Assembly (NCBI GenBank): GCA_029747585.1
Contig: JAPEVF010000321.1
Location: 1-50,119, forward strand
DNA length: 50,119 nucleotides
Reading direction: 5' to 3'
Origin: Pleurotus djamor
Taxonomy: Eukaryota; Basidiomycota; Agaricomycetes; Agaricales; Pleurotaceae
Shown here: positions 10,413 through 23,800 of the stretch, piece by piece
How positions within the stretch are numbered: the first letter of the stretch is position 1
How the letters are laid out: each line of letters starts with the position of its first letter
Made by a program: the position numbers and the translations under genes
Notes under the pieces: generated by a model
Told to the model about the DNA's origin: nothing
What the model saw: only the letters and a program-made list of their open reading frames with translations
Database searches by the model: none

Positions 10413-10635
10413 GCGGAGTGGAGGAGGAGAGGCAGAGCGACCTATGAGAGGGGGAGAAGCGAGAGGGCGGCATTGTCACCGAGAGAAAGAAAAGCCCATA
10501 ACCAGTTCCAACGATTGAAGCCAGCCATCTCCACTACAACCAGCCGAGAAAAAGGAATGGAATACGCACGCTTTGAAATGGACCACGAACACACACTCTA
10601 ACTAACATTCCTCAACCCCAACGTCTCCTAGTCCT

Positions 10636-11610
10636 TCAATCGCTGACCAACATTCCTGACCTAGAAAAAGGCGAACCCTTTAGCATAGAACCTACCATTT
10701 GAGACCGGAGCGACCACGAAGGCGGCGAAAGGATGTCGGCCAGGTTTGATGAAGAGCGCAATGAAGGCAACTCCGCGAGTAGATCGTCGTCTTCGGAGTC
10801 CTCTTCGTCAGTGGACCAGTCTTCCGCAGGCTTGTCCTCGAAGCCTTCGGAAATTTCGATGAGGGATTCGGAGTGGAGGCGGGCAATAGCACGTTCTCGT
10901 CTTTCCTCCTGAGTATTTGGGTAGCGATAGTGCGGGTTGAGATTTCGTGCAGAAAGGTAAGAGTGGTCCTCCTTTCCTGATGCGTTCGCGATGACGGAGG
11001 GTTTGAGAAGGGGATTGGCGGAGACATTCTCGCATGTAAGAGGGGCTGTAGCACGAATTTCTGGTGTAAGAAGGGTGGCATCGAGGAGGATGGTGACCAA
11101 GCCAGAGTATTTGGGAGGAGTTGGAGGAGAGCCGATGAGAGTCTGTAGCAACGAGGGAAATCTCGACTCAGGAGTAGGAGAGGTGGGTGCGATGGGGAAT
11201 TCGCAACCGCAGAGTTCGCAGACGGGAGAATCTGGACACGGGAAGTCGTCTTCGTCTTCTAGATGGCTGGCTTCGAAGGTGTATTGCGCGGCAAAGGTGC
11301 TTGCGATCATAGAGAGACTCTCCTCGATGCTGTCGCTCGACCTGGGTGAAAATAAAGAAGCATCAGGGCTGTTCATAGGGAAAGAACGAAGCGTAGCCTG
11401 GCTGTCGCTCCTGGTGACAGCTCGAATCGTGTCTTGACTGTCGCACACGACAGCTTTCGGGGGAATCTGGAAAACAATGTCAGTTTTAGGGGAGGATACC
11501 AGCTCCTCCTGAGGAAGACGTTGGGTCGCATCGTTCGAATCCATCGTTGACACTTGCGAGGTGGACCAGCCAAATAGCGAGCGCCTGAGACGAGTGAATG
11601 AGAACTTCAT
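10636..11610 (-). CDS. Hypothetical acidic protein
   Basis: An intronless frame of 324 residues starting MKFSFTRLRRSLFGW. I do not recognise a family. Visible features are a basic N-terminus, a Ser/Thr/Pro-rich first half, an isolated cysteine pair in CELCGCEFPI (about residue 135), a helix-prone segment with NTQEERRERAIARLHSESLI, and an acidic stretch (WSTDEEDSEDDDLLAELPSL) near the C-terminus. The length, uninterrupted frame and compositional structure argue for a real gene. It is probably a lineage-specific disordered protein; the acidic-hydrophobic segment could be a transactivation-like motif, but that is speculation. An alternative start is the methionine at about residue 23. Confidence 0.6.
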   Translation of the reverse strand: MKFSFTRLRRSLFGWSTSQVSTMDSNDATQRLPQEELVSSPKTDIVFQIPPKAVVCDSQDTIRAVTRSDSQATLRSFPMNSPDASLFSPRSSDSIEESLSMIASTFAAQYTFEASHLEDEDDFPCPDSPVCELCGCEFPIAPTSPTPESRFPSLLQTLIGSPPTPPKYSGLVTILLDATLLTPEIRATAPLTCENVSANPLLKPSVIANASGKEDHSYLSARNLNPHYRYPNTQEERRERAIARLHSESLIEISEGFEDKPAEDWSTDEEDSEDDDLLAELPSLRSSSNLADILSPPSWSLRSQMVGSMLKGSPFSRSGMLVSD

Positions 11611-11880
11611 GATAAAAATGCGGGTTTATAAAATGTGATGATGGTGGTAGTAAGGAAGAAAGAACGATGGGAGGACGCATCGGTCTTTTGAGCTTGCGAT
11701 GGCTGACATCCGCACTGAATAGGAGCCGCCCATGCGAAGGAGTCACGGCCGAGGGGCCCTGCGAACATTGAGGCACTCAGAGGACGATTCTATCACGACA
11801 AGGACCATAAAATGAGAGATTATATTATGCAATAAACAAGATATAAATACTATATGTAGCAGGAACATTGGCCGAAGACT

Positions 11881-14420
11881 CTAAGCTTCTACTTCGGACC
11901 AATCACTGGTTGAATCACCCTCCTCCTCCTTTCTCAAAGGCTTTTTTNGGTATAGGAGTTTCGGCGGACTGGGCGAGTAAGAAGGTATCACTAGCTGTAT
12001 CGGATCCCTCATCGTCGGAAGGCCTGATTGTGTCAACCGATGAAGCGACTGATGGAACGGCAGTGGAAGCAGACGACGGAGGGTACGAGGAAGGCCCGTC
12101 CGTAGATTCTGGCAAAGGTGTGCCATCGTCGATGTCGATAATTATGGGTGCCGTTGTGGTTGAGGGTTCGAGAGACACGGGTGATACATTTGCCGCCTCG
12201 CTTGGGACATCTTCAGAGGCAAGCAACAGAGTTGGCTCGGAGGGGGAGGATTCGACAGTGACAGTGGGAGTAACAGGGGCATCGGGGATGACAACAGGGA
12301 CATCACCAGAGTCGGCATCTGTGCTGCTGGTTTCAACGGGGGCAGGTGAGACAGATGTGGCTTCTTGCTCCTTTGCCAACTTGGCCTGTCGACTAACCCA
12401 TCGACCCTCTACCTCTCTTTCCAAGTCTTCCAACGCCTTCTCAACCCTATCAACAACCGCCTTCCTGCGCGACCTGAGCTCTTCATTGCCAAAACTTTCA
12501 ATGAGGTCTAGCTGAGCAAGGAGGTCACCGAGTGCATGCTCGTAGTAGCGCACTGGCTGATTGCGTGAAGTGTATGATAGGTGGCGAGTCAGACTGTCAG
12601 AAGCCTCGGTTCCAGGGAGTGGTGCGACAATGGAAGAGGGAGAGGCGGGAGGAGTAAAGTCGAGTTGAGTGGGGAAAACAAATTCGCCTTCAAGTGCGCT
12701 GAACGCGGTCTCAATAGTCTGAACAGTCTCTAGAGAACGCGCGATGTCGGCGGCAGTAGGCGATGGAGCGACGGTAGGCTCAGTGTTGGAAGCCTTGCCC
12801 TTGCCCTTCGCATCGGTTGAAGGGGAAGCATGTTGTTCGGGCGCAGCATCGACGAGCGAAGCAAGAAGAGCTTCGATGGTATCTCTCACTTCTCCGGCAG
12901 GTTCATTGGAAAGCCGAGACGTGAGCTCGTTCTTCAAAGCAGCGGTATCATCCTGAATATTGATTGGCTTCGAAGGAGTAGGCGCTTGGGTGGGTGCTCT
13001 GGGGATGGCTCCAACAAAAGACGACAGCAAAGTTTGGAGAGGATCGATAATAACTTCTGGGGCTGACGGGGGTTGAGAGGCGGTTTGTGGAGGCTGGGAA
13101 CATATTGTATTAGAGAAAGATCTTTGATGAGAAAGGGACACTACTCACGACTTTAGATGTGCTGGCTTGACCGGCCTTCGACGAAGAAGCCGCCAACTGT
13201 GAGGTGGTATGCGGCTGCGTGAGGTGGTTCAGAAGCGTGAGTGGATTGAAAACCGGGGGTTGAGGAGGAGGAACAGGGGCAGTTGACTTGGTGGATGCAG
13301 CATGACCTGACTCGTGAGGGGTGCCAACGAAGAGCTTGAAAAAATCCTGCAAGTCGAGAGTTCGCTCATTTGCAGCGTTGCCTTCTGACTGGGCCTTCTC
13401 GTTGGGGAAATACGCTGTAGGGAATTTGACAGACAGGGCAGAAGACTGGTCTTGTGGAGGAGTAGTGTTTTCGCGAGACTGAATGTGAGAAAGGGCTTTC
13501 AGGATATCTTGAAGGTCGAGATGTTGGCCCCTCCTTTCGGCAGTCCTCTGGGGGCCCTGGACTCCAACTTGACGACGTTGAGGTGCAGAGATCGAAGCCG
13601 AAAGGGAATTCAGGGCGTCGGATAGGTCTACTCCGTCAACTTGAGCAGGAGACTGGAGGGGGTTGAGTTATAGCAGATGTGTGGCCATTTTGACGAGTGA
13701 CTAACCTTGGTGCGGACCTTACAGTCACAATGACCATGAGAATCAGAAGGAATGCGTCCGAGTGCGCCGGGGCATCGAAGGTGCTCTCGGTTGAAAGCAG
13801 CCTGCTGCGTGGATGGCTCCGAAACCTGGGAACATGGGAACTGGCGGAAAATTGAGCATAGGATAGGGATGAAAGGAACGAAATCGCCTTACCTTGCTCG
13901 CCCGTCCCGCCTTCAGAGGGCGACACACGAGTCCTTGATCGAATTCCGCCGAAACGGATCCTGGTAGTTCGAATGCCTCGAAAGCACCAAGATTAGCCGG
14001 AGGTGCGAAATGCGAATGGTGGGGTTGGAAATGCGGCGAAGGGTGATGAACCCTGTGATCGTGTCCGTGTCCATGCCCGCGTCTATGCGGGACAATATGA
14101 CCGGCTCCATAGAACGACGGTGGATAAGCACCGGGATGCCTTGGGTGTTCGAACCGGTCAGGGGTGTAGAAGGGATGAGGATACGTCTCTTGTACGTTCA
14201 TGTAAGGGTCATAGAACGCCGACGAATGCGTCTCAGCTTCTGCAGCAGCAGCCAAGTACTGAGCTTGAGCAAGTCGGGCCTCTGCTGCTGCCGCCAAGTA
14301 ACGTTCACGTAGACCAGAGGTATCGCTGACGACGGGTGCAGGCCCATAACCTCTGCGAAGAGGATACGGGGGCAGGTACCCTGGAGTAGACGATGGGTAA
14401 GAGACAAAAGTGGTGAACAT
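11881..14420 (-). CDS. BAG-domain co-chaperone protein with low-complexity N-terminus
   Basis: Four exons (14420-13893, 13825-13706, 13652-13149, 13093-11881) join in phase, giving about 787 residues once the N at 11948 is ignored. The N-terminal third is Ala-, Pro- and Tyr-rich with YLAAAAEARLAQAQYLAAAA and a Gly/His-rich stretch (HRRGHGHGHDHRVHH), then a small HGHCDCK motif. The middle is Pro/Ser-rich with repeated LDLQDILKAL / LDLQDFFKLF helices. The BAG-like three-helix segment follows: VQTIETAFSALEGEFVFPTQ ... QPVRYYEHALGDLLAQLDLI ... RSRRKAVVDRVEKALEDLER. BAG domains bind the Hsp70 nucleotide-binding domain and promote ADP release. The tail is acidic and Ser/Thr-rich. The start at MFTTFVS is the first methionine of the frame. 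Confidence 0.8.
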
Positions 14421-14897
14421 GTTGCGCTGGTTTGCTAAAAGTGGGGGATAAATTCTGCGAACGGCGGGAGGCACGAGCTTTTATAGAAAGTCGGGAGTGG
14501 CGGCGAGTCATTTTTGTTGAGGCAACGCGCGTACAGTTGGTAAGACAATGACTACGCGTCGTTCGAGTAAGATCGGGCACTCAGGGTGACTAATTCGGAC
14601 AAAGAGGTGTCTCGGTGGCGCTCGCACATTCTAGTCGCTTTTATCCAATTCTGGAAGTCACGTGGATTTACTTCCAAGAACACAACCACGTCACTGAGAA
14701 ATTCGTGTATAGACAGTGGGGTAGGAATACATGAATTGCACTGGATACATGAGATATATCAGATAGCGATGAGGAAAGCGTTCGAGACTCTACAGTATGT
14801 AAAATATGGCGAAATACAGTCTAGCTGGACTTTAACATTTGTTGTTATCCAGGAGACGGACCAGGGAACATGGATAATAAAGATATTAGGTCATCTA
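14421..14897. other. Intergenic region upstream of the BAG gene
   Basis: This holds the promoter of the minus-strand BAG gene and the 3' flank of the histidine-kinase gene, which is transcribed in the same direction. A short plus-strand frame at 14586-14903 has no recognisable features. No RNA gene is visible. Confidence 0.5.
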
Positions 14898-17800
14898 TCA
14901 TAAGTGGTTTAGCAGTGAGCTCAAACAAGTCAGACTGCTACACTTACTCTTACGCAGTGGTTTCGAAAAGAAGGCATTCATCCCGGCACTGAGACATAGC
15001 TGTTTCGTTGACTCTTGACAATCAGCACTCAGGGCGACAACTATTGACGAAATCAGTAACGGCAAGGAGGATGAGAAGTATAACATACTAGGAAGCATAA
15101 CTGCCACGTTACGCTTATTTTCTAGGAATCGCAGTCGTTTTGCCGCTTCAACTCCATCACAAACGGGCATATCTAAAACGACGGCAATCAAGACCTCGTC
15201 CTTGGGAAACAACTAAAGACTTACGATGATCGAACAACGCTACACTAAAGAATCCTGGCTCGTGAGATTCCCACTCTACATAAGTCGTGAGTATATTTTC
15301 CTGTGTCTGTGAATGCACCGTACCAGTAAGTGCTTCTTCCCCGTTGCTAGTGGGGAACACTTTCAAGTCGTACCGCTGGAGTTGCTTCACGAGTAAGTTC
15401 TGCGCGATAGGATTATCTGTCAAGGAACGAGTAGTTAGAATGGGAAGCTCAGATAGACGCGTGTGATTACCTTCGGCGACCAAAACATTGCCGAATAACG
15501 TCCGTTGGGTGGAAGTGGTCTCTTCCGGTCGCTTTGACACAGCCGGAGTCGAACTTGTACTTGCACCCTGCGGGCTGCGTAGGCCAGCAAGTATTTGATA
15601 TAACCTCGCCTTTCTAGGAGGCTTCGTCATCTTGTGGACTCCGGGAGAACTGCTGTTAAACATAGATTCCCCAGGCTGGGTGGAGGTCGGCGTGTATAGG
15701 TGGATGATTTTGGTGTTCTGCAGAGACTTGCTTTTGATCGAATGCAAGAGGCGTACGAAATCGTCAACACGGTTTTCGGATTGGTGGTCGAGAATGACGT
15801 AATCTAAAGGAGGTAGGTCGAAATTATCAAGGTTTCGTAGTTGCGCTTCAGCGTCTTGCACGGATGTCGTCGCAATGATGTTGAAGCCTTGGAAGATATT
15901 ACAAAAGAAAGATATCGTTGCGTCTGACGCAGAGCACACGAGTATTCGCGGTGGCCGAGGCTTCATCAAGGAACTTCGAAGCTCTTCAACCTCTAGGTTA
16001 GCCTATTGAAAGGTCAGTCAGACGGCGCAACTAGGCATTTGACGAAGCCGATATACCATGCGCGACTCGTCCGAGTTATAGATCTTGACGGGAATTGTAA
16101 ACCAGAAAATTGAGCCGACGTTCAACTCAGATTGCACGCCAATGGCGCCGCCCATGAGCTTGACCAATTGTCGCGATATCGAGAGACCAAGACCGGTGCC
16201 ACCAAAACGACGTGTGGATGAATTATCCGCCTGCTGGAATGGCACGAATAGAAGATCTACATCACTTGAAGATAGACCTATCCCAGTGTCCCTGGAGAAT
16301 GGTATTAAGAGTGTTAGCTAGATGAGGTCATCAGAAACTTACTGGATGATGAACTTGATGTGAGCTTCTTCTGACGTGGAAGGATATATTGGATCGACTG
16401 AGCATAATACTTTGACAGTACCGCTTTGCGTGAACTTCACAGCATTTCCAATCAGATTCATCAGAACTAGCGAAAGAGTTCAAGGCTCGGATCAGGGCCA
16501 TCCAAATGTCTAGCCTCACCTTGTCTGATACGAGCATAATCAGCGTAGACCCCTAACAAGAGAGACATAAGTATGACATGGCTGGAGTCTAGTAAACACG
16601 AACACGTAGGAACGTCTGGGTTGATGTTGAACGATAGGTCGAGCTTCCTCGCAGCCATAGGTAACAGAAGCTCCATGCAATCCTAGCACTTGATTAGTGG
16701 TATTTGCATCGCGAAAGCACACGAACTCACAGCGATGATGTTCTAATAATAACCTTGATGAGTACTAGGTTTGTATATTTTCCCGGGCGCTTACCTCGAC
16801 CATGAATCCGCTAGGTTCAAGTTTCAAAGCTGTATATTGTTATTGAAACTGACACTGGGGATATGAGGCGGTTCTCTGTACCTGATGCTTCCAACTTGCT
16901 GTAATCCAGGATCGAATCGATAATCTAGACTCAAATTGAATGTGGATCCTGCTTTTCGACCATGTAATGAACGAACCTTGAGCAACAGTTCACATGATTG
17001 TTTGGCCGTTTGAACTAAGAGGGCGACAAGTCATTGGACAGGCGAATCACACACGACTCGTACATACCGATCTCGCTTTGACCAGTGTTAAGTTCAGTGC
17101 CGCTAAGAAGGTCCAACAGTCCGTAGAATGAACTGAAAGGCGTCCTGAGTTCGTGGCTCATGGAGGCCAAGAAATTGCTTTTGATCTAAGAAGACGTATT
17201 TGTTAATATTCATCTACGCAACACAAAAAGCTGACCTTCGTAGCTTTCAACGCATCTTCTCTGCTCCTTCGGGCGGCTTCGAGTGCTTCTCGCTGAGCGG
17301 CGATCATCTTCAAGTTTTCTCTCGTCCCTGTCTGGACTGATTTGAACAAGAGGGCATTGGAAATGCTGATGCTGGCTTGCTGGCAGAGGAGGGTCAAGAT
17401 CGTCAAAGTGTTTTCCGAGAAAGGGTATTTTGACGAAAAGTAGATCACGCCGAAAGTTTGTCCTCGATTGCTGAAGATGGGAATACAAACGACGGAGCGT
17501 TGAAGAGTTTGACTAGCCTCGGCGGAAAATCGAGGATCAGTTGAGGCATCCTCGAGATATATACGATCCTTGGTGTTAAGGGCTGAAAGCTGTTAGAACG
17601 AAAGCAGAAACCGTGCAGTCCTGTGAAGGTCAACTGACCATGTTGAATGATCACTTTTTGCAAAGGATCTGAAAGCATGCGAATGGAACGTGCATTCCTA
17701 TATGGAGTTGAGGGTGGGTTGAGAGGGAATGCAAAAGTTGGGCTTACTCATGCACCTGGCAAGGTTGAGGCGGCGACATACTTGTTGCAATCGTATAGTC

Positions 17801-20800
17801 CCCTGCTTCCCTAGCCATCACAATGCACGTAGTTTGAGAGCCAGAGGCCTCTAAATGACATTGAGCCCAGGACCTGAAATTTAATACAGACCGAAACAAA
17901 CCTGTGGCTATCTCAGTGAGACGCTGAAGGGCTGAAGATTTGTGAGAGTCGTGAAGGAAACAAGGGTAAAATGAATCTACCGGAAGAAAGTTGAATGTCA
18001 CTGGAAATGTCTTGACTCCATTTCAGGATTGACGCTAGGTCAGTCGCACTCAAAGTAGTCTCTTGATCATCGTTGAAGTCGGATTTCTGATTGCCATATA
18101 TGACTTGTGGCTGAGCCATCATGCCGGTGGCTACACTTTCGGTCTGGACAGCCACCTCCGTGGAGAAGATTGGTCGCTTCAATGGATATTGCTGAACACC
18201 CACGACAGAGTTTAGGTAGGTCCTGAAGCACTATGAGTACAGAAGAATATTAGAGGGTGAACGCACTTACACAATGCCATGAGCTCCCCATTGAGATTGG
18301 CGCGAGATGCCCCGTCGTTGCAGCTCGCTCCCGAGCCCTTCGACTCCGCATCTAACAAAGTGGCAGCCTTGCTGTAGGTGGGGGAATTTGTGGGTTATCG
18401 ACAGGAGTGGAAAATAAGCTTCACAAACCAGATAGAGAGCCCACCCTTCTTCGTGCAGCCAGTCATTGTTCACAGCCAACCTATGTACAACGTCAAGGTT
18501 CAGCGAGATTTCAGATATAGAAGTGAAGCACTGACTTCACTGCAATATCGTATAGTTTAAATGCATCAGAGTGACCACGGATGGAGGCCATCTCCGCATC
18601 CTTGGAACAAAGTTAGGCTGACAATGTGGATAGTATGACCGACATACCACCAACGCTACCCAGGTGCTTGTATTGACTGGACTTGGGGATAGCCACCTAA
18701 GAGAGTGTCAGTGGGTTGGAATAAGAGGGATCAATAGACGCACTTTCTGATGTACTGCTGATTCAAGTCAACCTGTTTGAAATACTTGGCGCGATCATCT
18801 TGGTCTAGTTGGCCACTCCGTATGCATGATATCATAGCCAAGTTGTGGAAGAATAGAGAATACCGGACATGACGGTGGCTGAAAGTCACGTTAAAAAGGG
18901 AAGTGCTGAGGAATGAGACAGGGGACGAACTTAGGGTGTCGTTCGCGGAGTTTATAAACATCAAAGCCGAGGGCGGCTGCCTCGCGAGGATAGCCCACAC
19001 CATAGAGTGCAACCACCTGCAATGTTCATTCTAAGGCAACTTTCGAAGAATATAAATAGTGAAACTGACCTTGAACGCATTGTACCTGTTAAGAGGTCAC
19101 CACAAGATCATAAAATATGAGAAGACACAGTCCTCACCAAGATGTACAGAGGGGTGGATTTCCAGATATCTTCGGTATTGATTGAGCGTATTCCGCTTCT
19201 TTGAATGTGTCAGTATCGAATACGGTATCAACAGATTGCGCGTATGTATAGCCTCCGAGAACGCGGACACAACTGAGGATGCCTGACGGGTAAATGTAGC
19301 ATCAGTCAATAACTAGGGAATAATCCATGTACGTACTCATAGCAAGAATACTCTGATCCCCACCAGGTGTCAGAAGGCGAACGTCTGTCACGCACTGTGG
19401 GATGTGAGTGGTGCCTTTGATAACAAAGCACGAGTAAAACTCACTTCTTCGGCTGCTACAGCGAGGTCGGAGACTGTTTGACTTGAGATACAACGCCATT
19501 TGGGTACTGATCAAGGGACTCACGGTGTTCCGAGATGTAAAGGCGCGTGAGCACGGAATGGATAGTGGCAAATCCGGTGTATATCCTACCCAACAAATTA
19601 GATGTTTAGAGGATACGGAGGCAGACGATAGGAGGGTACACACTTATCACCAGCACTATTTCCTAACCTGACCGCCTCATCCATGAGGACTACGTTTGTT
19701 CGGATGTGGCAACTATCAAACCCAGACACCATAGAGCAAAACAACACCTGCGCCCGGCTGCAGCATTGTTAATGGTACGCCTCTAAAGTTTAACACGCTT
19801 GGACACACCATCGTTCGCCACTGGTCCCATGACGCTCAGCGATTCTCAGGGCTAGTTTAGCCATGTCCGAGGAGAAACGGTAAAGCTCCCTTTTTTCGGC
19901 TGCAGCTGGACCATATGAGTTGGAGGACCAAAGAAGTCGGAGAATGAAACAGACCTCCGAGAGCCCAGAAAAAGCCCAAAGCGGTTCCGGGAGACATGCC
20001 AAACCTATAAGGCGTTAGATCAGGTCAAAAGACAAAGAGGATAGCAGCTCACCTGAGCGCGAGTTGTATGGTCTAAAAATTAAATGGTTGTCAGTCACAA
20101 TAACGATACATTCAGGGGCATACCGTGAGGCCAATGACATCCATGAAAGCGTGTTGAGAGGGATGCCAGTATGCATTGACACCTATTCAAGGGCATTCCG
20201 TCAATGCAAAGGCGTTCCAATAGCGTCCAAATGCCTACCTGCATCGTTCAGTAACGCAATGGCCAACTCAGTCTTGCTATCAGTGGCTCTGGGTATATTG
20301 AGGATTTCGTCAAAGCCGACGGCGAGTATTTCGTTCTTGACCTTTTCGAACATTATGTCCGCTTCTCGACGGCTAGGAGCTGGGTTTACTTCGACACCAA
20401 GAAGTTTCAGGGCGGTCAACGTGTCGGACAGTGCATCAGAGAAATTACTTCTCAAGAAGTGATCTCGAGATCGTAAGCGAAGCATTTGTGCTTTGTCCTC
20501 AGGAGTTTTCGCCCTGTTCATACATTCTGCAATAATGGTCTCGGCCTCCGAATAGTCCCCTTTCCACGTAGACAAGCTTTGCATGATCCAATCAATGGAG
20601 GACGAACAGACTCGGAGACAGTAACTTACGCGGCAAGTCTAGACATCAACAAGAACGTCCGTGTATGATCATCCTCCCACGCGTTCTCTCTAAGGAGTGT
20701 CCTTGCGTTTGTGAAGGAGTGATACGAGACCTAGCCGAAGTGAGTAGTTGGCACTCGCTACGGAACTGAAGTTACGAACCTCGTGCGCGCCACGGGCCCA

Positions 20801-23800
20801 TGCTGATTCCCCTGCGTCGATAAGGACAGCTAACAGAGCGTCTCGCTTAGGATTTTCATGCAAAAGAGGAAGACATCTCAAAGAGAAGACGAAGTGAGTA
20901 CATTCTATTCCAAACGGAAATCACTCGCGCTTACCGCTTTGTATGCTCAGCGATGCGGTAAACGTCCGGAGGCGTTTCATGAAGCATCATGAGAATTATC
21001 TGTTTTGGGAATCAGGTAAATCATAGTAGGATCGGCGAAAGCGGCTTACCCTCAACGACATTGTTGCGATGGTGTTTGGGTCAAGCTTCTCCACCTCTGC
21101 TTGAGCAGCTTGGCGGTAACGATCATGGGCAAAGCTACACATATCCCGAGCGCGTTGTATTAACCATCCTTCGGAGAGCGCAAGATTCAGTCCGCGCATG
21201 GAACCTCGCATTGCGCCATTGGATCCTTTGTCTCGAACTTTGGAAACTGCCTTGTGCATATTCCACTTGTCGTCGACTTCGGAGTCACTGCTGCTGCTGC
21301 CACTCGAATCTTCCCAATCCATCATAAGGGCCACCTCTGTGACCTTGAAACTAACAAAAATTAGCGTGACTAGAGAAAAGGATTGAGTAAACTAACGTTT
21401 CCCCAAAGAAAGCTGCCCAATGTAAGTATTTCTTCGCTTCGTCTGGAAGGGCCTGAAATTGGGACGTTAAGAAGGTCAAATCAGTGGGATCTGTCATCTT
21501 CTTGTCTGCCAAAGTGGCCTCAATGGCTGTCATATCGTAACTTTAAACTCGGATTAGTTTGAATAGCACAGGTCGTGGGGTCAGAGGGCGAACCTCCAGT
21601 AGTTTTTGTCCCAGTTGAAGGTAATCTATGTCATCTTTAGCGATGGGGAAATATGGGGATGAGATAACGCACATGTCCTTGGCGTTGAAGGGTGGTAAGT
21701 ATACTCCTTGCTGCGAACGCATTGCCAGAGGATGAAGAGAAGACGAATCCAGCAAGTGACGCGCAATCTTCTCTCTCCCTATGCAAAGTCCGCGAGACAA
21801 GTGAAAGAATGGAGGCATAATTCAGAGGGTCGACATTGATCCATGTCGGGCGCGAGCGGCTATGGAACATGGATCGAACCCTTTCCACAAACTCCCTGAA
21901 AGCTATGTAAGCGGGAACCAGGGTTCGAAATGGATATTACTGACGGTTTGTCCGAACGTAAAGTCACGAGAACAAGCTAGAAGGGCTCCATAAGATTGGA
22001 TGATAATCAATGAGTTCATACATACCATTCGACTCCTTGAGTTGACGAGGGTCTGAACGAGGTCCAGCGTACTGTAGGAGGAGGGTCAGAATTCAGTATT
22101 TGGCAAGTAATTGAATGACACGCAACGATTCATCTGCTTCGTGTAAGTCGTCGAGGAAAAGGGCGAACAACCTGGACTCTGCGACGAGACAAAACACATT
22201 CTCCACCAAAGATTGGAAGCGTGCGCGTAGTTCCAGAGTCGTGAGGGTCTCTTTGGGATCTTCGATCGTCATATCATACTGTTCAAGAAGGTCCCTGAGC
22301 TCTGGAACGCCTTGGTATAATAACGGGATGTTTTGTAGCTGAGGTCCCAAGCGTTCCTTCAAAGCTAGCACGAATTGATGTAGATCAGGGTGAAATACAA
22401 TCAACTGGCGGAGTACTGATGACAAGCAACTGAGCTGTTGCATACGGTCAGTTGGAGTCGATAAGTAGTGAAGACGAAGCAAAACGTACAAGGGCAGCAA
22501 ATGGAGCTGAATCCGCGTTTTGAAATTTAGCTTGACCCCAAAGTCCATGCGCTGGTGTAGAACCAAGTTGATTAAGTGTTCGACATGCTCCGAGGGAGAT
22601 GACGAACCTCTCCATTTGGCTTGATTAGCCAGTATCATCGAGCTTTTGCCAATTCTACGATGTGTTAGCCAAGTCGGGTAATACAAACTTGATGGCACTA
22701 ACCCTGGCGGACCAACGACTATCACCGTCTGGACGCGTACTCGGTGTTTTGTTGAAGCTCCGACGCGTCTCAGCCCAGAGTTGTCACTAGTACCTAAGCT
22801 GGGACTCATGCTCATAGACATTGTGCTTTCATGAGCTGCAGAACCGGCTGAGTCGACATCACTTCCTCCTGCGTTGGCCTGGTGCAAAATGAACAACTCA
22901 CTGTTCGACGAAACCGATTCGTTACTGTCAACGGCAGTGCCAAGTCCTGTTCCGAGACCTGTCCCAGTGTCCATACTTGCCGTAGACGAAATGGGTATCA
23001 AGCCCTTAGAAGCGGCGTGATAGCGGGAAAAGCTAGTAGACGCATTCCGAACTAACCGCGGGATGTATTTAATGAGATGTAGACGGCTTCGAGAAAAGAT
23101 TCACTCACTGACGTTCCTTATCGTTTCAAGTTCGCGTTCTCTGCCAAACTAGGAGTAGCGTACGTCATGGGCGGACAGAAGGATCAAGCGAACAACTTAC
23201 GAGAACGATGGGGAGGGTAAAGTCCTACAAGAAGGTCAGACTCCGTATTATTACTGAAAACTAGGGATTGATATACCATAAAGCGATCACTTGTTGCAAT
23301 GTCAAAAGCAGGAATCAACTCCACCGCAGAGTCAGTTAACAGTAGCACAATTCACAAAAATATGAAGGATACCTCTGAAGCATCTTCGGAGACCATTGAC
23401 ACAGTCGCAAGTAGGCGACTCTGACACTCTAGAAGGTCGACCTTTAGACCGTAAGCACTTTGATAACGGCTATCAGGGTTCTTCGCCAGGAGCTGGAAGA
23501 ACGTTAGAACGATGCAGCGAGGACAGACTGAAATCAAACCTTGTCGATGATCTGAGCCAGAACCTGCGGTACATCTCTTCTAACCTCATGGACTGGCATG
23601 GCTCTCTTCTGAACAATGGCATGCAAGAGTTCCAAGGGCCCACCCTCAAAGGGCATTTGTCCCTGTCCAACGAGTAGAGTCCAGAATAATATACCTAGCG
23701 AGTAAAGATCAGTCCTGTGATCTTGAGCCATAGTCTCAATACTGCCGGTTTGCTCGGGCGCCAAGTAACACAATGCTTCCTTGACTTTGAGTTTCTCAAC

